Positions 46,001-54,911 of a stretch of DNA of 64,000 bases are shown one piece after another. The stretch covers positions 310,001 to 374,000 of the forward strand of contig CBDHFT010000007.1 in assembly GCA_965262775.1 (NCBI GenBank). Direction: 5' to 3'. The position numbers and the translations under genes were made by a program. The first letter of the stretch is position 1; the number at the start of each line of letters is the position of its first letter. The stretch is from JASGCL01 sp965262775. Its GTDB lineage: Bacteria; Pseudomonadota; Alphaproteobacteria; JASGCL01. The notes beneath the pieces are model-generated. The model made no database searches and was not told the origin of the DNA. It worked only from the letters and a program-made list of their open reading frames with translations.

Positions 46001-46672
46001 TTATTTTTTTCGTGGGGGCAAGGCAGCCTTTTCATCGCCTGGCAACATGCTGGGTTGCGCAATGCCCGCGGTCGCCCCCATGCGGTTGGTGCCCTGCCAT
46101 GGGCTTTCAAAATCAAACAATCTTAAATCTTGGGGCAATTCAACTTCTTTATATTGCACGCGTTCTTTATCTTGGTCGTAATAAACCTCGACAAAGCCCG
46201 TCAGGGGGAAATCCTTCCTTTGCGGGTGGCCCGCGAAACCATAGTCGGTTAGAATACGGCGCAGGTCAGGATGGTCGTCAAAAAATATACCATACATATC
46301 GAAAACTTCGCGTTCATACCAATCGGCAACGGGGAAGAATTCGGTTATGCTGGGCAACATTTCTTCATCGGCCAACCAAACCTTAACCCGCAACCTTTGA
46401 TTATCAGCCAGGTTGAGCAATTGATAAACCACGGCAAATCTTTTTGCTTGGTCGCCATCGCCATGGTGTTCGGGGTCATCCAACATATCGACCGCGGTTA
46501 TATCTATCAACATGGCGAACCCCATTTTATTTTTTAGGTCGGCCATAATCATCTTAAGATTATCCTTGGCAATGGTGATGCAGGCTTCATCGCGTGCGGT
46601 CAGGGCAAAGCCAGTCCCTGCCCAATTTTTTTCGGCGTGGCTTTCTATTTTTTTGATAAAAAAACTATTCAT
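46001..46672 (-). CDS. nuoC: NADH-quinone oxidoreductase subunit C
   Basis: Peripheral-arm subunit, 223 residues. It has LLNLADNQRLRVKVWLADEE and the signature WYEREVFDMYGIFFDDHPDLRRIL (the core is EREVFDMYGI), then GFAGHPQRKDFPLTG. It is a separate NuoC, not the CD fusion. nuoD is normally the next gene; here the glycosyltransferase-like gene intervenes. Confidence 0.98.
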   Translation of the reverse strand: MNSFFIKKIESHAEKNWAGTGFALTARDEACITIAKDNLKMIMADLKNKMGFAMLIDITAVDMLDDPEHHGDGDQAKRFAVVYQLLNLADNQRLRVKVWLADEEMLPSITEFFPVADWYEREVFDMYGIFFDDHPDLRRILTDYGFAGHPQRKDFPLTGFVEVYYDQDKERVQYKEVELPQDLRLFDFESPWQGTNRMGATAGIAQPSMLPGDEKAALPPRKK

Positions 46673-46714
46673 GATGAGAATGCCTTGCTTGTTTTTTTGT
46701 TTGATAAAAAAATA

Positions 46715-47287
46715 CTAGCGGAAAATTTTAAAACGTTGTTGCGATTTTATTTTGCGCTGCAATTGCATGATGCCATAAACCAACGCCTCGGCCGATGGTG
46801 GGCAACCTGGCACATAAACATCAACGGGCACAATTTTTTCACAACCCCGCACCACCGAATAAGAATAATGATAATAACCACCGCCGTTGGCGCAAGAACC
46901 CATGGAAATCACATAACGCGGTTCGGCCATTTGGTCATAAACTCGCCTTAGGGCTGGCGCCATTTTATTGGTCAGGGTGCCCGCGACAATCATTACATCG
47001 GATTGGCGGGGGGAGCCGCGGGGCACCACGCCAAATCGTTCGACATCATAACGCGGGGTTAAAATATGCATCATCTCCACCGCGCAACAGGCCAAGCCAA
47101 AGGTCATGGGCCAAAGCGAGCCCGTTTGCGCCCAATTAACCATGTCATTTAACTTAGCCGTGATAAAGCCCTCGCTTTTTAATTCTTCGCCCAACAGGTC
47201 GGGCAATTTTGCCCCCGCCGCATTGCTCGGCAAATGATTGTTGGGTAGGGTGGCCGCGCCCTGGGATGATGTGAAAAAATTTTTCAT
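46715..47287 (-). CDS. nuoB: NADH-quinone oxidoreductase subunit B
   Basis: Holds the terminal cluster N2 next to the quinone. Ligand residues are in FGLACCAVEMM, MGSCANGGGYY and VPGCPPSAEAL. The 190 residues include an N-terminal tail of about 25 more than the core. It follows nuoA by 49 bases. Confidence 0.98.
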   Translation of the reverse strand: MKNFFTSSQGAATLPNNHLPSNAAGAKLPDLLGEELKSEGFITAKLNDMVNWAQTGSLWPMTFGLACCAVEMMHILTPRYDVERFGVVPRGSPRQSDVMIVAGTLTNKMAPALRRVYDQMAEPRYVISMGSCANGGGYYHYSYSVVRGCEKIVPVDVYVPGCPPSAEALVYGIMQLQRKIKSQQRFKIFR

Positions 47288-47336
47288 AATATTATGTCTG
47301 TTATTTGTGTTTGGTTAGAAAAAAAAATGACCGATA

Positions 47337-47789
47337 TTATTCCCAATCCAGCGCGCCCTTTTTCCATTCATAAATAAAACCAATGGTGAGGATAGCAAGG
47401 AAAAGCATCATGGCATAAAAACCAAACGACCCCACCGATTTTAACGATACGACCCATGGGAAGAGGAAGGCAACCTCCAAGTCAAAAATAATAAACAAAA
47501 TCGAAACCAGATAAAACCTAACATCAAATTGATGGCGACTTTCGGCGAAGGCAGGAAAGCCACATTCGTAAGGATCGTTTTTGGCGGTGTAGGGTTTTTG
47601 CCCCACAATCAAACGCGATGCAACGATAATAATTGCCGACAAGCCAAAAGCAACCACCATGAAAATAATAATGGGAAAATAAGTTGATAGCAGGGTGGCG
47701 GTGGTGCCAGCGGTTACCACGCCGCCCGTGGTGGCAATGGCGGTCGAGGCCATGTCTGTCGCGTTGGTCAGGGTATTGGTATCAGCCAT
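47337..47789 (-). CDS. nuoA: NADH-quinone oxidoreductase subunit A, N-terminally extended
   Basis: Three-helix membrane subunit and first gene of the operon. It has KNDPYECGFPAF, HQFDVRFYLVSILFIIFDLE and FIYEWKKGALDWE, all diagnostic. The 150 residues include about 30 extra at the N-terminus, rich in Thr and Ala (MADTNTLTNATDMASTAIAT). The upstream leader contains the tandem palindromic repeats at 47833-47913. Confidence 0.97.
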   Translation of the reverse strand: MADTNTLTNATDMASTAIATTGGVVTAGTTATLLSTYFPIIIFMVVAFGLSAIIIVASRLIVGQKPYTAKNDPYECGFPAFAESRHQFDVRFYLVSILFIIFDLEVAFLFPWVVSLKSVGSFGFYAMMLFLAILTIGFIYEWKKGALDWE

Positions 47790-47832
47790 TATTTTATTTT
47801 TTATTCATAAACCTATTTCTAATAAAAATCAA

Positions 47833-47913
47833 CCTAGGCTTAGCCTAGAACAAACCTAGGCTTCGCCTGCAACAAACCTAGGCTTAGCCTAGAACAAACC
47901 TAGGCTTCGCGCC
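47833..47913. repeat. Tandem array of four 22-base palindromic units upstream of nuoA
   Basis: Units begin at 47833, 47855, 47877 and 47899. Units 1 and 3 are identical: CCTAGGC, loop TTA, GCCTAG, then the spacer AACAAA. Units 2 and 4 have loop TTC and a decayed right arm (GCCTGC; GCGCC), so the array looks like a 44-base unit doubled. It lies between the end of rlmE and the start of nuoA and would be in the 5' leader of the nuo mRNA. It is not a CRISPR: spacers are constant and too short. Confidence 0.9.
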
Positions 47914-47922
47914 ATGCTTGCC

Positions 47923-48579
47923 TTAGCTCTTCCCCTCATGCTTCCCTTGCGCCACCAAATAAACTTCGGGCGATTCTTTCCTGCTGGATGCTGGCTTGAC
48001 ATGCTTGACCACCGCGAATGATTTTTTTATTTTTTGTAAAATCTCACCGCTCGCCCCGCCCTGAAAAACCTTGGCAACAAAAAAACCGCCCGTCGCCAAA
48101 TGGGCAATGGCAAACTCCGCCGCCTGCTCCACCAAAAATAAAGTGCGCAGATGGTCGGTGCTTTGATGCCCCGTGGTGTTGCTTGCCATGTCGGATAGGA
48201 CGCCATCCAACTTTTTGCCCGCCAACAATTCTACAATTTTTTCTTGGCATTCTGGTTTGGTAAAATCGCCTAATAGAATTTCTGTTCCCGCCACGGGGTC
48301 GGTTGGCAACAAATCGATAGCAATAATGGTGGCGGGGCGATGGGGTTGATTATTTATTCTTTGCGCCAATACTTGCAACCAGCCGCCTGGCGCCGAGCCC
48401 AGGTCTACCACCGCCTGGCCCGATTTTAATAATTTGCATTGCTTATCAATTTCTAAAAGTTTAAAGGCCGACCGCGCACGATACCCCGCTTGCCGTGCCA
48501 TTTTTACATAGGGGTCATGCAATTGACGCTGCACCCAGGCACGCGACGATGGTTTTAATTTCTTATTTTTAACATCCAT
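47923..48579 (-). CDS. rlmE: 23S rRNA 2'-O-methyltransferase RlmE (FtsJ/RrmJ)
   Basis: Methylates U2552 in the A-loop of 23S rRNA. The 218 residues contain YRARSAFKLLEID with catalytic Lys, VVDLGSAPGGWLQVLAQR (SAM motif I), LDGVLSDMASNTTG with catalytic Asp, and GGFFVAKVFQGG with catalytic Lys. It is followed by the tandem palindrome array and then nuoA, in the same orientation; whether transcription reads through is unclear. Confidence 0.96.
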   Translation of the reverse strand: MDVKNKKLKPSSRAWVQRQLHDPYVKMARQAGYRARSAFKLLEIDKQCKLLKSGQAVVDLGSAPGGWLQVLAQRINNQPHRPATIIAIDLLPTDPVAGTEILLGDFTKPECQEKIVELLAGKKLDGVLSDMASNTTGHQSTDHLRTLFLVEQAAEFAIAHLATGGFFVAKVFQGGASGEILQKIKKSFAVVKHVKPASSRKESPEVYLVAQGKHEGKS

Positions 48580-48711
48580 TTTTTTATATTCATACCCAAC
48601 ATCATTACATCATCGTGCGTCAAAAAACAAAAATTTGATTGCAGTAAAAAACGAATAGGTTTATCAATTCCCTTTATAACCATAACAGATTTTTAATTCT
48701 CTACCTCTACC

Positions 48712-49776
48712 ATGCCCTCTTCTTCTCCTACACCTATTTCTTCTGCTGCCCCCCATGTTGTGCCAACCATTGTCGGTATTGGCAATGTTGTTATTGACCG
48801 TTCTTTCACCTTGAAGCGCGACGCTATCCTCGCCCTTGGTTATCCCGAAAAAACCATGAGTTTGATAGACGATGCCACCGCCGATAAAATAGCCAAGCAA
48901 TTTGTATGGCAAGAATCAACCGCGGGTGGCTCGGTCGGTAATTCCTTGGCGACCATCTCCGCCCTCACCCATTTGTTTTTTGGCGTGGGGCGGGCTGCCA
49001 CCGTTCAATTTCATGGCGTGGCGAGCGAAGATGACGGGGCCAAGATTTTTGAAAAGTCATTTGCCAGCAACGGCGGACGCGCCATGTTGCATAAAATTAA
49101 CGAATCCCATACTGGCCAATGTTTTTGTTTGATAGACGAACAGAGCGGCGACCGCACTATGCTGGCCAACCTGGGTAGCAACCTTCGTTTTCATTTATCG
49201 CGATTGGACGAGGCTAGCATTGCCCAAAGCCAATTGGTTTTTTTGGAAGGATATATTTTTGATAGCCCCGACAGCAAATCGGCCTTTAACGCCATTGTTA
49301 AAAATAAGAAAACGGCGCAACAACGCATCGCCCTTACCCTGTCCGACCATTTTTGTGTGCTGCGCCACGGGGCGGATTTTTTAACATTGATTAAGCAAGG
49401 CGTCGATATTGTTTTTGCCAACGAAGCGGAGATTTTATCCCTTACCAAAACCGATGATTTTGATAAAGCCATCGCGGTCGCAAAAGACCTGGCACCGCTG
49501 GTGCTTATCACCCGCGCCGAAAAGGGCGTTGTCATATTGCAAAAAGGCAAATCACCCCTTACCATCCCTGGCGAAAAAAATATCAAGGTGCTTGATGCCA
49601 CGGGGGCGGGCGACCAATTGGCGGGCGGATTTTTATTTGGCTTGATGAGCGAATGGCCATTGGAGGTTGCGGCGCAACTTGGTTGTCATTTGGCTGCTAA
49701 CATCATTCAACAATGGGGCGCGCGTTTAGAAATCACCCCACCGTTGATTAGAGATTTTATCAAATACAAAAAATGA
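48712..49776 (+). CDS. PfkB-family carbohydrate/nucleoside kinase (adenosine kinase-like)
   Basis: Ribokinase-fold kinase, 354 residues. The N-terminal part has GIGNVVIDRSF, the GG-motif region GGSVGNSLATISAL, and GVASEDDGAKIFEKSFA; the C-terminal part has the catalytic DATGAGDQLAGGFLFGL. The sequence is closest in style to the alphaproteobacterial proteins annotated as adenosine kinase, but substrate cannot be fixed by reading. The stop overlaps the uvrD start by four bases (ATGA). It is divergent from rlmE across about 130 bases that should contain both promoters. Confidence 0.88.
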   Translation: MPSSSPTPISSAAPHVVPTIVGIGNVVIDRSFTLKRDAILALGYPEKTMSLIDDATADKIAKQFVWQESTAGGSVGNSLATISALTHLFFGVGRAATVQFHGVASEDDGAKIFEKSFASNGGRAMLHKINESHTGQCFCLIDEQSGDRTMLANLGSNLRFHLSRLDEASIAQSQLVFLEGYIFDSPDSKSAFNAIVKNKKTAQQRIALTLSDHFCVLRHGADFLTLIKQGVDIVFANEAEILSLTKTDDFDKAIAVAKDLAPLVLITRAEKGVVILQKGKSPLTIPGEKNIKVLDATGAGDQLAGGFLFGLMSEWPLEVAAQLGCHLAANIIQQWGARLEITPPLIRDFIKYKK

Positions 49777-52061
49777 CCAAGCTAAACCCCCAGCAGCAGG
49801 CCGCCATCGATGCCCTTGATGGCCCCTTGTTGGTGCTTGCTGGCGCGGGCACGGGCAAAACCCGCGTCCTGACCCATCGCTTGGCCGAGCTAATTGCGCA
49901 GGAGCGTGCCCAGCCTTATCAAATCATGGCCTTAACCTTTACCAACCGCGCCGCCAAGGAAATGAAGCATCGCACCGCGCAGATCATTGGCGAGGATAAG
50001 GCGCGCGATGTTTGGTTGGGAACATTCCATTCGGTTGGTGCAAAATTGCTACGGCGTTATGCCGACAGGATTGGCTTGTCGCCCAGCTTCACCATCATCA
50101 ACCAAGACGACCAACAACGTTTGTTAAAAAATATCGCGCTTGACCAACAACTTGACCCCGAGGAATATAATGGCAAATTGTTATCGCATATTTTGAACAG
50201 CCACAAAGATAGGTGCGAACAACCCGAAGTGGTTGAGCAAGGCGTGGTGCAAGAAATTTTTCAAAATTATAAACGCCAGATGACGGCGATGAATCTCGTG
50301 GATTTTGCCGATTTGATTTATCTTAATATTTTGCTGTGGAGGAAATCACCCGATGTGCTGGAACATTGGCAAAATCATTTTCAATATTTCTTGGTCGATG
50401 AATACCAAGATACCAACCATGCGCAATATCTGTTCTTAAAAATGCTGGCGCAGCGCACCAGCAACCTGGCCTGCGTCGGCGATGACGACCAATCTATCTA
50501 CAGCTGGCGCGGTGCCGACATCGGTAATATTTTATCTTTTCAAAAAGATTATCCCGAAGCAAAGATCATTCGCCTGGAAGAAAATTATCGCTCGACCATG
50601 CCGATATTAACATGCGCCAACCATGTTATCAGCCACAACCAATCGCGCTGGGGGAAACAGCTTTTTACCTCCAAGCAATCAAATGACAAAGTCTTGATAA
50701 GGGAATGTTTCGATAGCGAGCAAGAAGCCGAGTTGATAGCCCGCACCGTTCACCAATATAATATTGCGGGCAAAGATTTTTCAAGCATGGCGGTTTTGGT
50801 GCGAACAGCGGCGCAAACCCGCGCGCTGGAAACGCGTTTAAATTATTTGGCTATCCCTTATCAAGTTATCGGCGGCGCAAAATTTTATGACCGCGAAGAA
50901 ATTAAAGATGCCTTGGCTTACCTACGGCTTGTTCATAATTCGACCGACGACCTTGCCTTTCGCCGTATTATCAACAAACCAAAACGGGGGTTTGGCGATG
51001 CTGCCTTAGAAAAATTGGCGCAGGATGCCAACGCGCAAGGTTTATCTTTGTTTGATACCCTGCAAAAAAAAGTTGCCTCGGGCGTCGAAAAATCAGACAA
51101 AATAAGATATTTGGTCAACACGATTGAAACATTGGCCCATGACATAGCTCACGACGACCATGTGGTGCTCGCCAACCTTACCTCAAGCATGTTAGAAAAG
51201 GCTGGATACATGGAAATGTTGCGCAGCCAAAAAGATAAGTTGGAGGCCGAGGGCCGCATAGAAAATTTAAAAGAATTGTTCGTGGCGATGGAACCATATC
51301 AAAGCTTGGCAGCATTTTTGGAGGAGGTCTCGCTCGCCACCAGCGGGGACGAAAAAAATGACGGCAACAAATTATCCTTGATGACCATCCATGCCGCCAA
51401 GGGTTTAGAATTCCCCATTGTATTTTTTTCAGGGTGGGAAGAAGGAATATTCCCCAGCCCACGCACGGTGAGCGAGGAAGGACAAAAGGGCGTGGAAGAA
51501 GAACGGCGATTAGCCTACGTGGGCATTACCCGCGCCATGAGCCATTTAATTATTTCTTATGCACGGCGCCGCCGTATGTTTGGCAACAATTGGGTTGACC
51601 AACAACCTTCGCGATTTTTGAAGGAATTGGATAAATCATCCACCATATGGCAACGCGCCGATGGATCATTCACCACGGAGCCAGCCAAAACATTCAACCG
51701 CCAAGATACCCATCACAAAGTTGCCGATAAATATTATGGCACGCGCCCTGCTCCATCCTACGGCGCGGCGCGCCAGCCGTTCTCCTCACCCGCGGGGGCA
51801 TTTTCGTCGCGCCCTGGCAACGCGCCGCGGCCAGCAAGTTCAACCCCATCAACCCCGCCAACCCCAATGAGCGCGGTTGACGCGGTTTTGGTCGGGCGTG
51901 CCGTCAAACACCCGCGGTTCGGGTTGGGAAAAATAACCGATGTAAAGGGCGAGGTATTTGTCATCCATTTTCATGATGATAAATCGCGTTCGGTGTTGCG
52001 CGAATTTGTCGATATTATTACCGCCAACCCTACCCAGGGCAAGGCTACGCTGCATTCTTGA
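49773..52061 (+). CDS. uvrD: UvrD/PcrA-type SF1 DNA helicase
   Basis: ATP-driven 3'-5' helicase for repair and replication-conflict clearing. The 762 residues begin with LNPQQQAAIDALDGPLLVLA (Q motif) and Walker A AGAGTGKTRVLT; Walker B is VDEYQDTNHAQY; motif III and IV follow (GDDDQSIYSWRGAD, LEENYRS); late motifs are LMTIHAAKGLEFPIVF and EERRLAYVGITRAM. The C-terminal domain (AVKHPRFGLGKITDVKG) is the Tudor-like RNA-polymerase-binding end of PcrA/UvrD, preceded by a Pro/Ser/Ala-rich linker at about 660-705. Confidence 0.96.
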   Translation: MTKLNPQQQAAIDALDGPLLVLAGAGTGKTRVLTHRLAELIAQERAQPYQIMALTFTNRAAKEMKHRTAQIIGEDKARDVWLGTFHSVGAKLLRRYADRIGLSPSFTIINQDDQQRLLKNIALDQQLDPEEYNGKLLSHILNSHKDRCEQPEVVEQGVVQEIFQNYKRQMTAMNLVDFADLIYLNILLWRKSPDVLEHWQNHFQYFLVDEYQDTNHAQYLFLKMLAQRTSNLACVGDDDQSIYSWRGADIGNILSFQKDYPEAKIIRLEENYRSTMPILTCANHVISHNQSRWGKQLFTSKQSNDKVLIRECFDSEQEAELIARTVHQYNIAGKDFSSMAVLVRTAAQTRALETRLNYLAIPYQVIGGAKFYDREEIKDALAYLRLVHNSTDDLAFRRIINKPKRGFGDAALEKLAQDANAQGLSLFDTLQKKVASGVEKSDKIRYLVNTIETLAHDIAHDDHVVLANLTSSMLEKAGYMEMLRSQKDKLEAEGRIENLKELFVAMEPYQSLAAFLEEVSLATSGDEKNDGNKLSLMTIHAAKGLEFPIVFFSGWEEGIFPSPRTVSEEGQKGVEEERRLAYVGITRAMSHLIISYARRRRMFGNNWVDQQPSRFLKELDKSSTIWQRADGSFTTEPAKTFNRQDTHHKVADKYYGTRPAPSYGAARQPFSSPAGAFSSRPGNAPRPASSTPSTPPTPMSAVDAVLVGRAVKHPRFGLGKITDVKGEVFVIHFHDDKSRSVLREFVDIITANPTQGKATLHS

Positions 52062-52128
52062 TAACAAAAACCTGCAACAGCAGGGGCACCACATAATTGC
52101 CCCATCGCCATCGTCATAAAAAAACCGA

Positions 52129-53052
52129 ATGACAAAATTTTTTCTTGCCACATTGCTTTTGCCAAGGGCGCGGTGGGAAGCCATGTCGGCCGCCATTGAG
52201 CATAACCTAGCCCTTGCTAGCCAACATCAGGTTTCTATAAGTTACAAACCAAGCAACGGCGACATGGCGGTAGAAATTATTTTTAGCGATGATGATAAAA
52301 ATTTGTTGCCCGCGGATTTTTTATCGGCGGCGCAGGTCGCGCCCCTAAGCGATAAAAATTGGTTGATAGAGCAACGAAAAGAATTTGCGCCGATTATTTT
52401 ATCGGGCCATCAATCACATCAACCTATCAACCAGCATCATCGCTGGTGGGTTGCCGACCAACATTACCAACAAACGCCGCCGCCCTTCCCCACCAAAAAA
52501 TTGCTGATAGATATTTCATTGGCCTTTGGCACGGGGCGGCACCCGACAACGCAATTATGTTTGAACCTGCTATGCCTTTTGCCCGCCAACAAAAAATGGC
52601 ACATGTTGGATGTTGGCACGGGCACGGGCATTTTGGCCATGGCCGCCAAACAATTGCATCGCCGTGCCGTCGTCACCATGGCGGATAATGACCCGGTCGC
52701 CATAAAAATTGCGCGCCATAATGCCGCCATCAATCGTTTGCCGATTAAAAAATTTATATTGGGCGATGGTTTAAAAAAATTTTATAAAGCAAATAATATT
52801 GCGCGAACTTATGATTTAATATTTGCCAATATCATGTTTTTACCACTTTACCGTTTGGCACCCGCCATTGCCCGCGCCAGCACAAGCCATGGTTTTATTA
52901 TTTTGTCGGGCATCACCGCGCAACAAGCCAATAGTTTGCAGCGGCGTTATCAAAGTTTAGGTTTCACCACCGTGGCGCAACAACAACAGGGGGATTGGGT
53001 TGGCTTATTGTTGCAAAAAAAATTTTTAGCTCAAACTAATCATAAAAAATAG
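52129..53052 (+). CDS. prmA: Ribosomal protein L11 methyltransferase PrmA-like
   Basis: SAM-dependent methyltransferase, 307 residues. The C-terminal domain shows ISLAFGTGRHPTTQLCL (the PrmA-specific FGTGxHxTT segment), MLDVGTGTGILAMAAK (motif I), ADNDPVAIKIARHNAAIN and YDLIFANIMFLPLYRLAP (family NI/ML motif). The N-terminal substrate domain is diverged. The methylation target L11 is a family inference. It lies 67 bases after uvrD. Confidence 0.9.
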   Translation: MTKFFLATLLLPRARWEAMSAAIEHNLALASQHQVSISYKPSNGDMAVEIIFSDDDKNLLPADFLSAAQVAPLSDKNWLIEQRKEFAPIILSGHQSHQPINQHHRWWVADQHYQQTPPPFPTKKLLIDISLAFGTGRHPTTQLCLNLLCLLPANKKWHMLDVGTGTGILAMAAKQLHRRAVVTMADNDPVAIKIARHNAAINRLPIKKFILGDGLKKFYKANNIARTYDLIFANIMFLPLYRLAPAIARASTSHGFIILSGITAQQANSLQRRYQSLGFTTVAQQQQGDWVGLLLQKKFLAQTNHKK

Positions 53053-53134
53053 TTGAAACTAGTATCAAACTTGTCTATCACCATTCTTAGTGATATAAAT
53101 AAAAACTTACATTTGCTATTGCTTTTCAACCATC

Positions 53135-53509
53135 ATGGCTACTACCCCAACAACAACAACCGCCCCCATCGCGAAGGAAGATGATAATATCAGCCGCGCC
53201 ATGTTGTTTGCACGCGTGGCGGAAAAACATCGCGATTTAGCACCGCAGCAGATAGAAAACGTCATCCGCGACATTATTGATGAAATGGCCAACAATTTGA
53301 TTCAGGGTAATGAAATTGCCATTCGCCAATTAGGATTTTGGAAATTAAAAACCCGCAAGGCAAAAAATGCCCGCAACCCAAAAACGGGGGAGGCATTAAC
53401 GGTGCAGGGTCGCGAAACCATTCATTATCGCCAAAGCCGTTATGTTTTTAATTTACTGAACCCGCATATCAAAAAAACGAATCGGGTTAAGGTGACGACA
53501 CCTAACTAA
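53135..53509 (+). CDS. HU/IHF-family DNA-bending protein
   Basis: Small nucleoid protein, 124 residues. It has the family core: IENVIRDIIDEMANNLIQGN (helix), EIAIRQLGFWKLKTRKAKN and the beta-arm signature ARNPKTGEAL. The usual FKPGKELR after the arm is replaced by IHYRQSRYVFNLLN, so it is a diverged member and I cannot say whether it is HU, IHF-alpha or IHF-beta. The N-terminus carries a short Thr-rich tail (TTPTTTTAPIAK). It is followed seven bases later by prs. Confidence 0.88.
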   Translation: MATTPTTTTAPIAKEDDNISRAMLFARVAEKHRDLAPQQIENVIRDIIDEMANNLIQGNEIAIRQLGFWKLKTRKAKNARNPKTGEALTVQGRETIHYRQSRYVFNLLNPHIKKTNRVKVTTPN

Positions 53510-53516
53510 GTTCCTT

Positions 53517-54476
53517 ATGAAAATTATTTCTGGTACTGCCAATCAAACTTTAAGCCAAGCAATCGTTGATTACTTGACCCAGACCAAGAAAATACAGGGC
53601 CTGTCGTTGGTGAAGCGCGATATCACCCGTTTTGCCGACAAAGAAATTTATGTTGAAATAAGCGATAATATTAGGGGGGAGGATGTCTTCCTTATCCAGC
53701 CCACCCATTCCCCCGCCAACGACCATTTGATGGAATTGCTGATATTGCTTGATGCTTTGAAAAGATCGTCGGCGCAACGTATCACCGCTGTTTTACCCTA
53801 TTACGGTTATGCGCGCCAAGACCGCAAAACCGCACCACGTTCGCCCATCACCGCCAAATTGGTTGCAAAAATGATAGAGGCCGCTGGCGCCGACCGTATC
53901 TTAACCATGGACCTGCATGCTGGGCAAATTCAGGGATTTTTTGAAATTCCGACCGACAACCTGTTTGCTATTCCGCAATTTGGCAATGATTTAAAAAAAA
54001 CATATCCCGACCCCAGCAAAATTGTCGTGGTGTCGCCCGATGTTGGCGGCGTGTTGCGCGCCCGCAATTTGGCGAAGCGGTTGGATTGCGATTTGGCGAT
54101 TATTGATAAACGCAGGCCCAAGGCTGGCGTGGCCGAGGTTATGAATATCATCGGCGATGTAAAAAACATGACCTGTATCATGGTGGATGATATTTGCGAT
54201 TCGGCGGGCACGTTGGTCAACGGGGCGGAGGCCTTGATTCACAACGGCGGCGCGAAGGAAGTGATAGCCTACATCAGCCATGGCGTGTTTTCACCCCCCG
54301 CTATCGAGCGGATATTTAATTCGCCCCTGACCAAACTTGTCACCACCGATTCGATTGAATTTACCAACGAAGTAAAAAATTGCCAGAAAATAAAAAAATT
54401 CTCGGTCGCCCCTTTGTTGGGGGAGGCTATCCACCGTATTCACAGCAACGAATCGGTTTCTGATTTGTTTGCCTAA
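53517..54476 (+). CDS. prs: Ribose-phosphate pyrophosphokinase Prs
   Basis: Makes PRPP from ribose-5-phosphate and ATP. The 319 residues fit class I. Visible sites are FADKEIYVEISDNIRGEDVF, PYYGYARQDRKT (ATP flexible region), the metal-site MDLHAGQIQGFF and the PRPP loop CIMVDDICDSAGTL. PRPP users hisG and pyrE are in the same window but in separate units. Confidence 0.98.
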   Translation: MKIISGTANQTLSQAIVDYLTQTKKIQGLSLVKRDITRFADKEIYVEISDNIRGEDVFLIQPTHSPANDHLMELLILLDALKRSSAQRITAVLPYYGYARQDRKTAPRSPITAKLVAKMIEAAGADRILTMDLHAGQIQGFFEIPTDNLFAIPQFGNDLKKTYPDPSKIVVVSPDVGGVLRARNLAKRLDCDLAIIDKRRPKAGVAEVMNIIGDVKNMTCIMVDDICDSAGTLVNGAEALIHNGGAKEVIAYISHGVFSPPAIERIFNSPLTKLVTTDSIEFTNEVKNCQKIKKFSVAPLLGEAIHRIHSNESVSDLFA

Positions 54477-54486
54477 CCTATCGGTC

Positions 54487-54814
54487 ATGCACCCATTACA
54501 AGCCGACTTCACCCATTGGTTAAGGGCGCGGGGGGATAATGGCGGGCATGACGGCAATATCGCAACATCGGTCGATTATTTATTAATCATTGGTTATGTA
54601 TTTTTTGGGCAGGCGGAAGATATTTTTTCATCGCACGGCGTTGGAATTGCGCGGCACATTATTAAAAATGGAACGCGACCACGACAATGGCAAAACCATG
54701 ACCAACATATTGCAAGACAACGACCGCCAACCCCCCAGCAATTTCACCATGCACGATTTCACCCCATACATCACCGCATTAAAATTATATTTGGAGTTTT
54801 TGAAAGCCCACTAG
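54487..54814 (+). pseudogene. Small unknown gene after prs, apparently broken by a one-base frameshift
   Basis: Two overlapping plus-strand frames each show gene-like codons in one half of this interval. The first starts at ATG 54487 (MHPLQADFTHWLRARG), 11 bases after prs. The second ends at the TAG at 54812-54814 (ending LKLYLEFLKAH). Removing one T from the six-T run at 54623-54628 would join them into a single frame of about 109 codons reading AEDIFHRTALELRG across the junction. It is either a decayed gene or a homopolymer read error. I do not recognise the joined product. Its stop lies in a CTAG palindrome. Confidence 0.45.
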
Positions 54815-54833
54815 GCTTCGCCTAGAACCAAAC
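54811..54833 (+). repeat. Left palindrome of an inverted pair around the unknown gene
   Basis: CTAGGC-TTC-GCCTAG (54811-54825) followed by AACCAAAC. The segment GCCTAGAACCAAAC (54820-54833) occurs inverted and perfect at 55381-55394. It resembles a unit of the array upstream of nuoA, where the spacer is AACAAA. Confidence 0.85.
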
Positions 54834-54862
54834 TTTTCAGCTTCTTGATGAAAGGTTTTTTT
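54831..54862 (+). terminator. Rho-independent terminator after prs and the broken small gene
   Basis: Stem CTTTTCA (54833-54839) pairs with TGAAAGG (54849-54855), with two further A-T pairs at the base, and is followed by a run of seven T (54856-54862). It faces the plus strand and would end the prs transcript. Confidence 0.65.
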
Positions 54863-54876
54863 ATAGTGTGAGTATC

Positions 54877-54905
54877 TTGATTTTTAAATAACCATTGCTT
54901 AAATA
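54877..54905 (+). promoter_or_regulatory. Candidate promoter of the unknown 145-residue gene
   Basis: TTGATT (54877-54882), 17 bases, TAAATA (54900-54905). The ATG follows at 54912, about where transcription would begin, so the mRNA could be leaderless. There is no Shine-Dalgarno sequence in between. Confidence 0.4.
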
Positions 54906-54911
54906 TAGAAT

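Noticed and set aside
45994..46116. Upstream extension of the glycosyltransferase-like gene
   Set aside because: It would lie inside nuoC in another frame; the Met at 45993 comes just after the nuoC stop.
47833..47913. Possible CRISPR array
   Set aside because: The unit is 22 bases in total with constant six-base spacers; there are no variable spacers and no cas genes.
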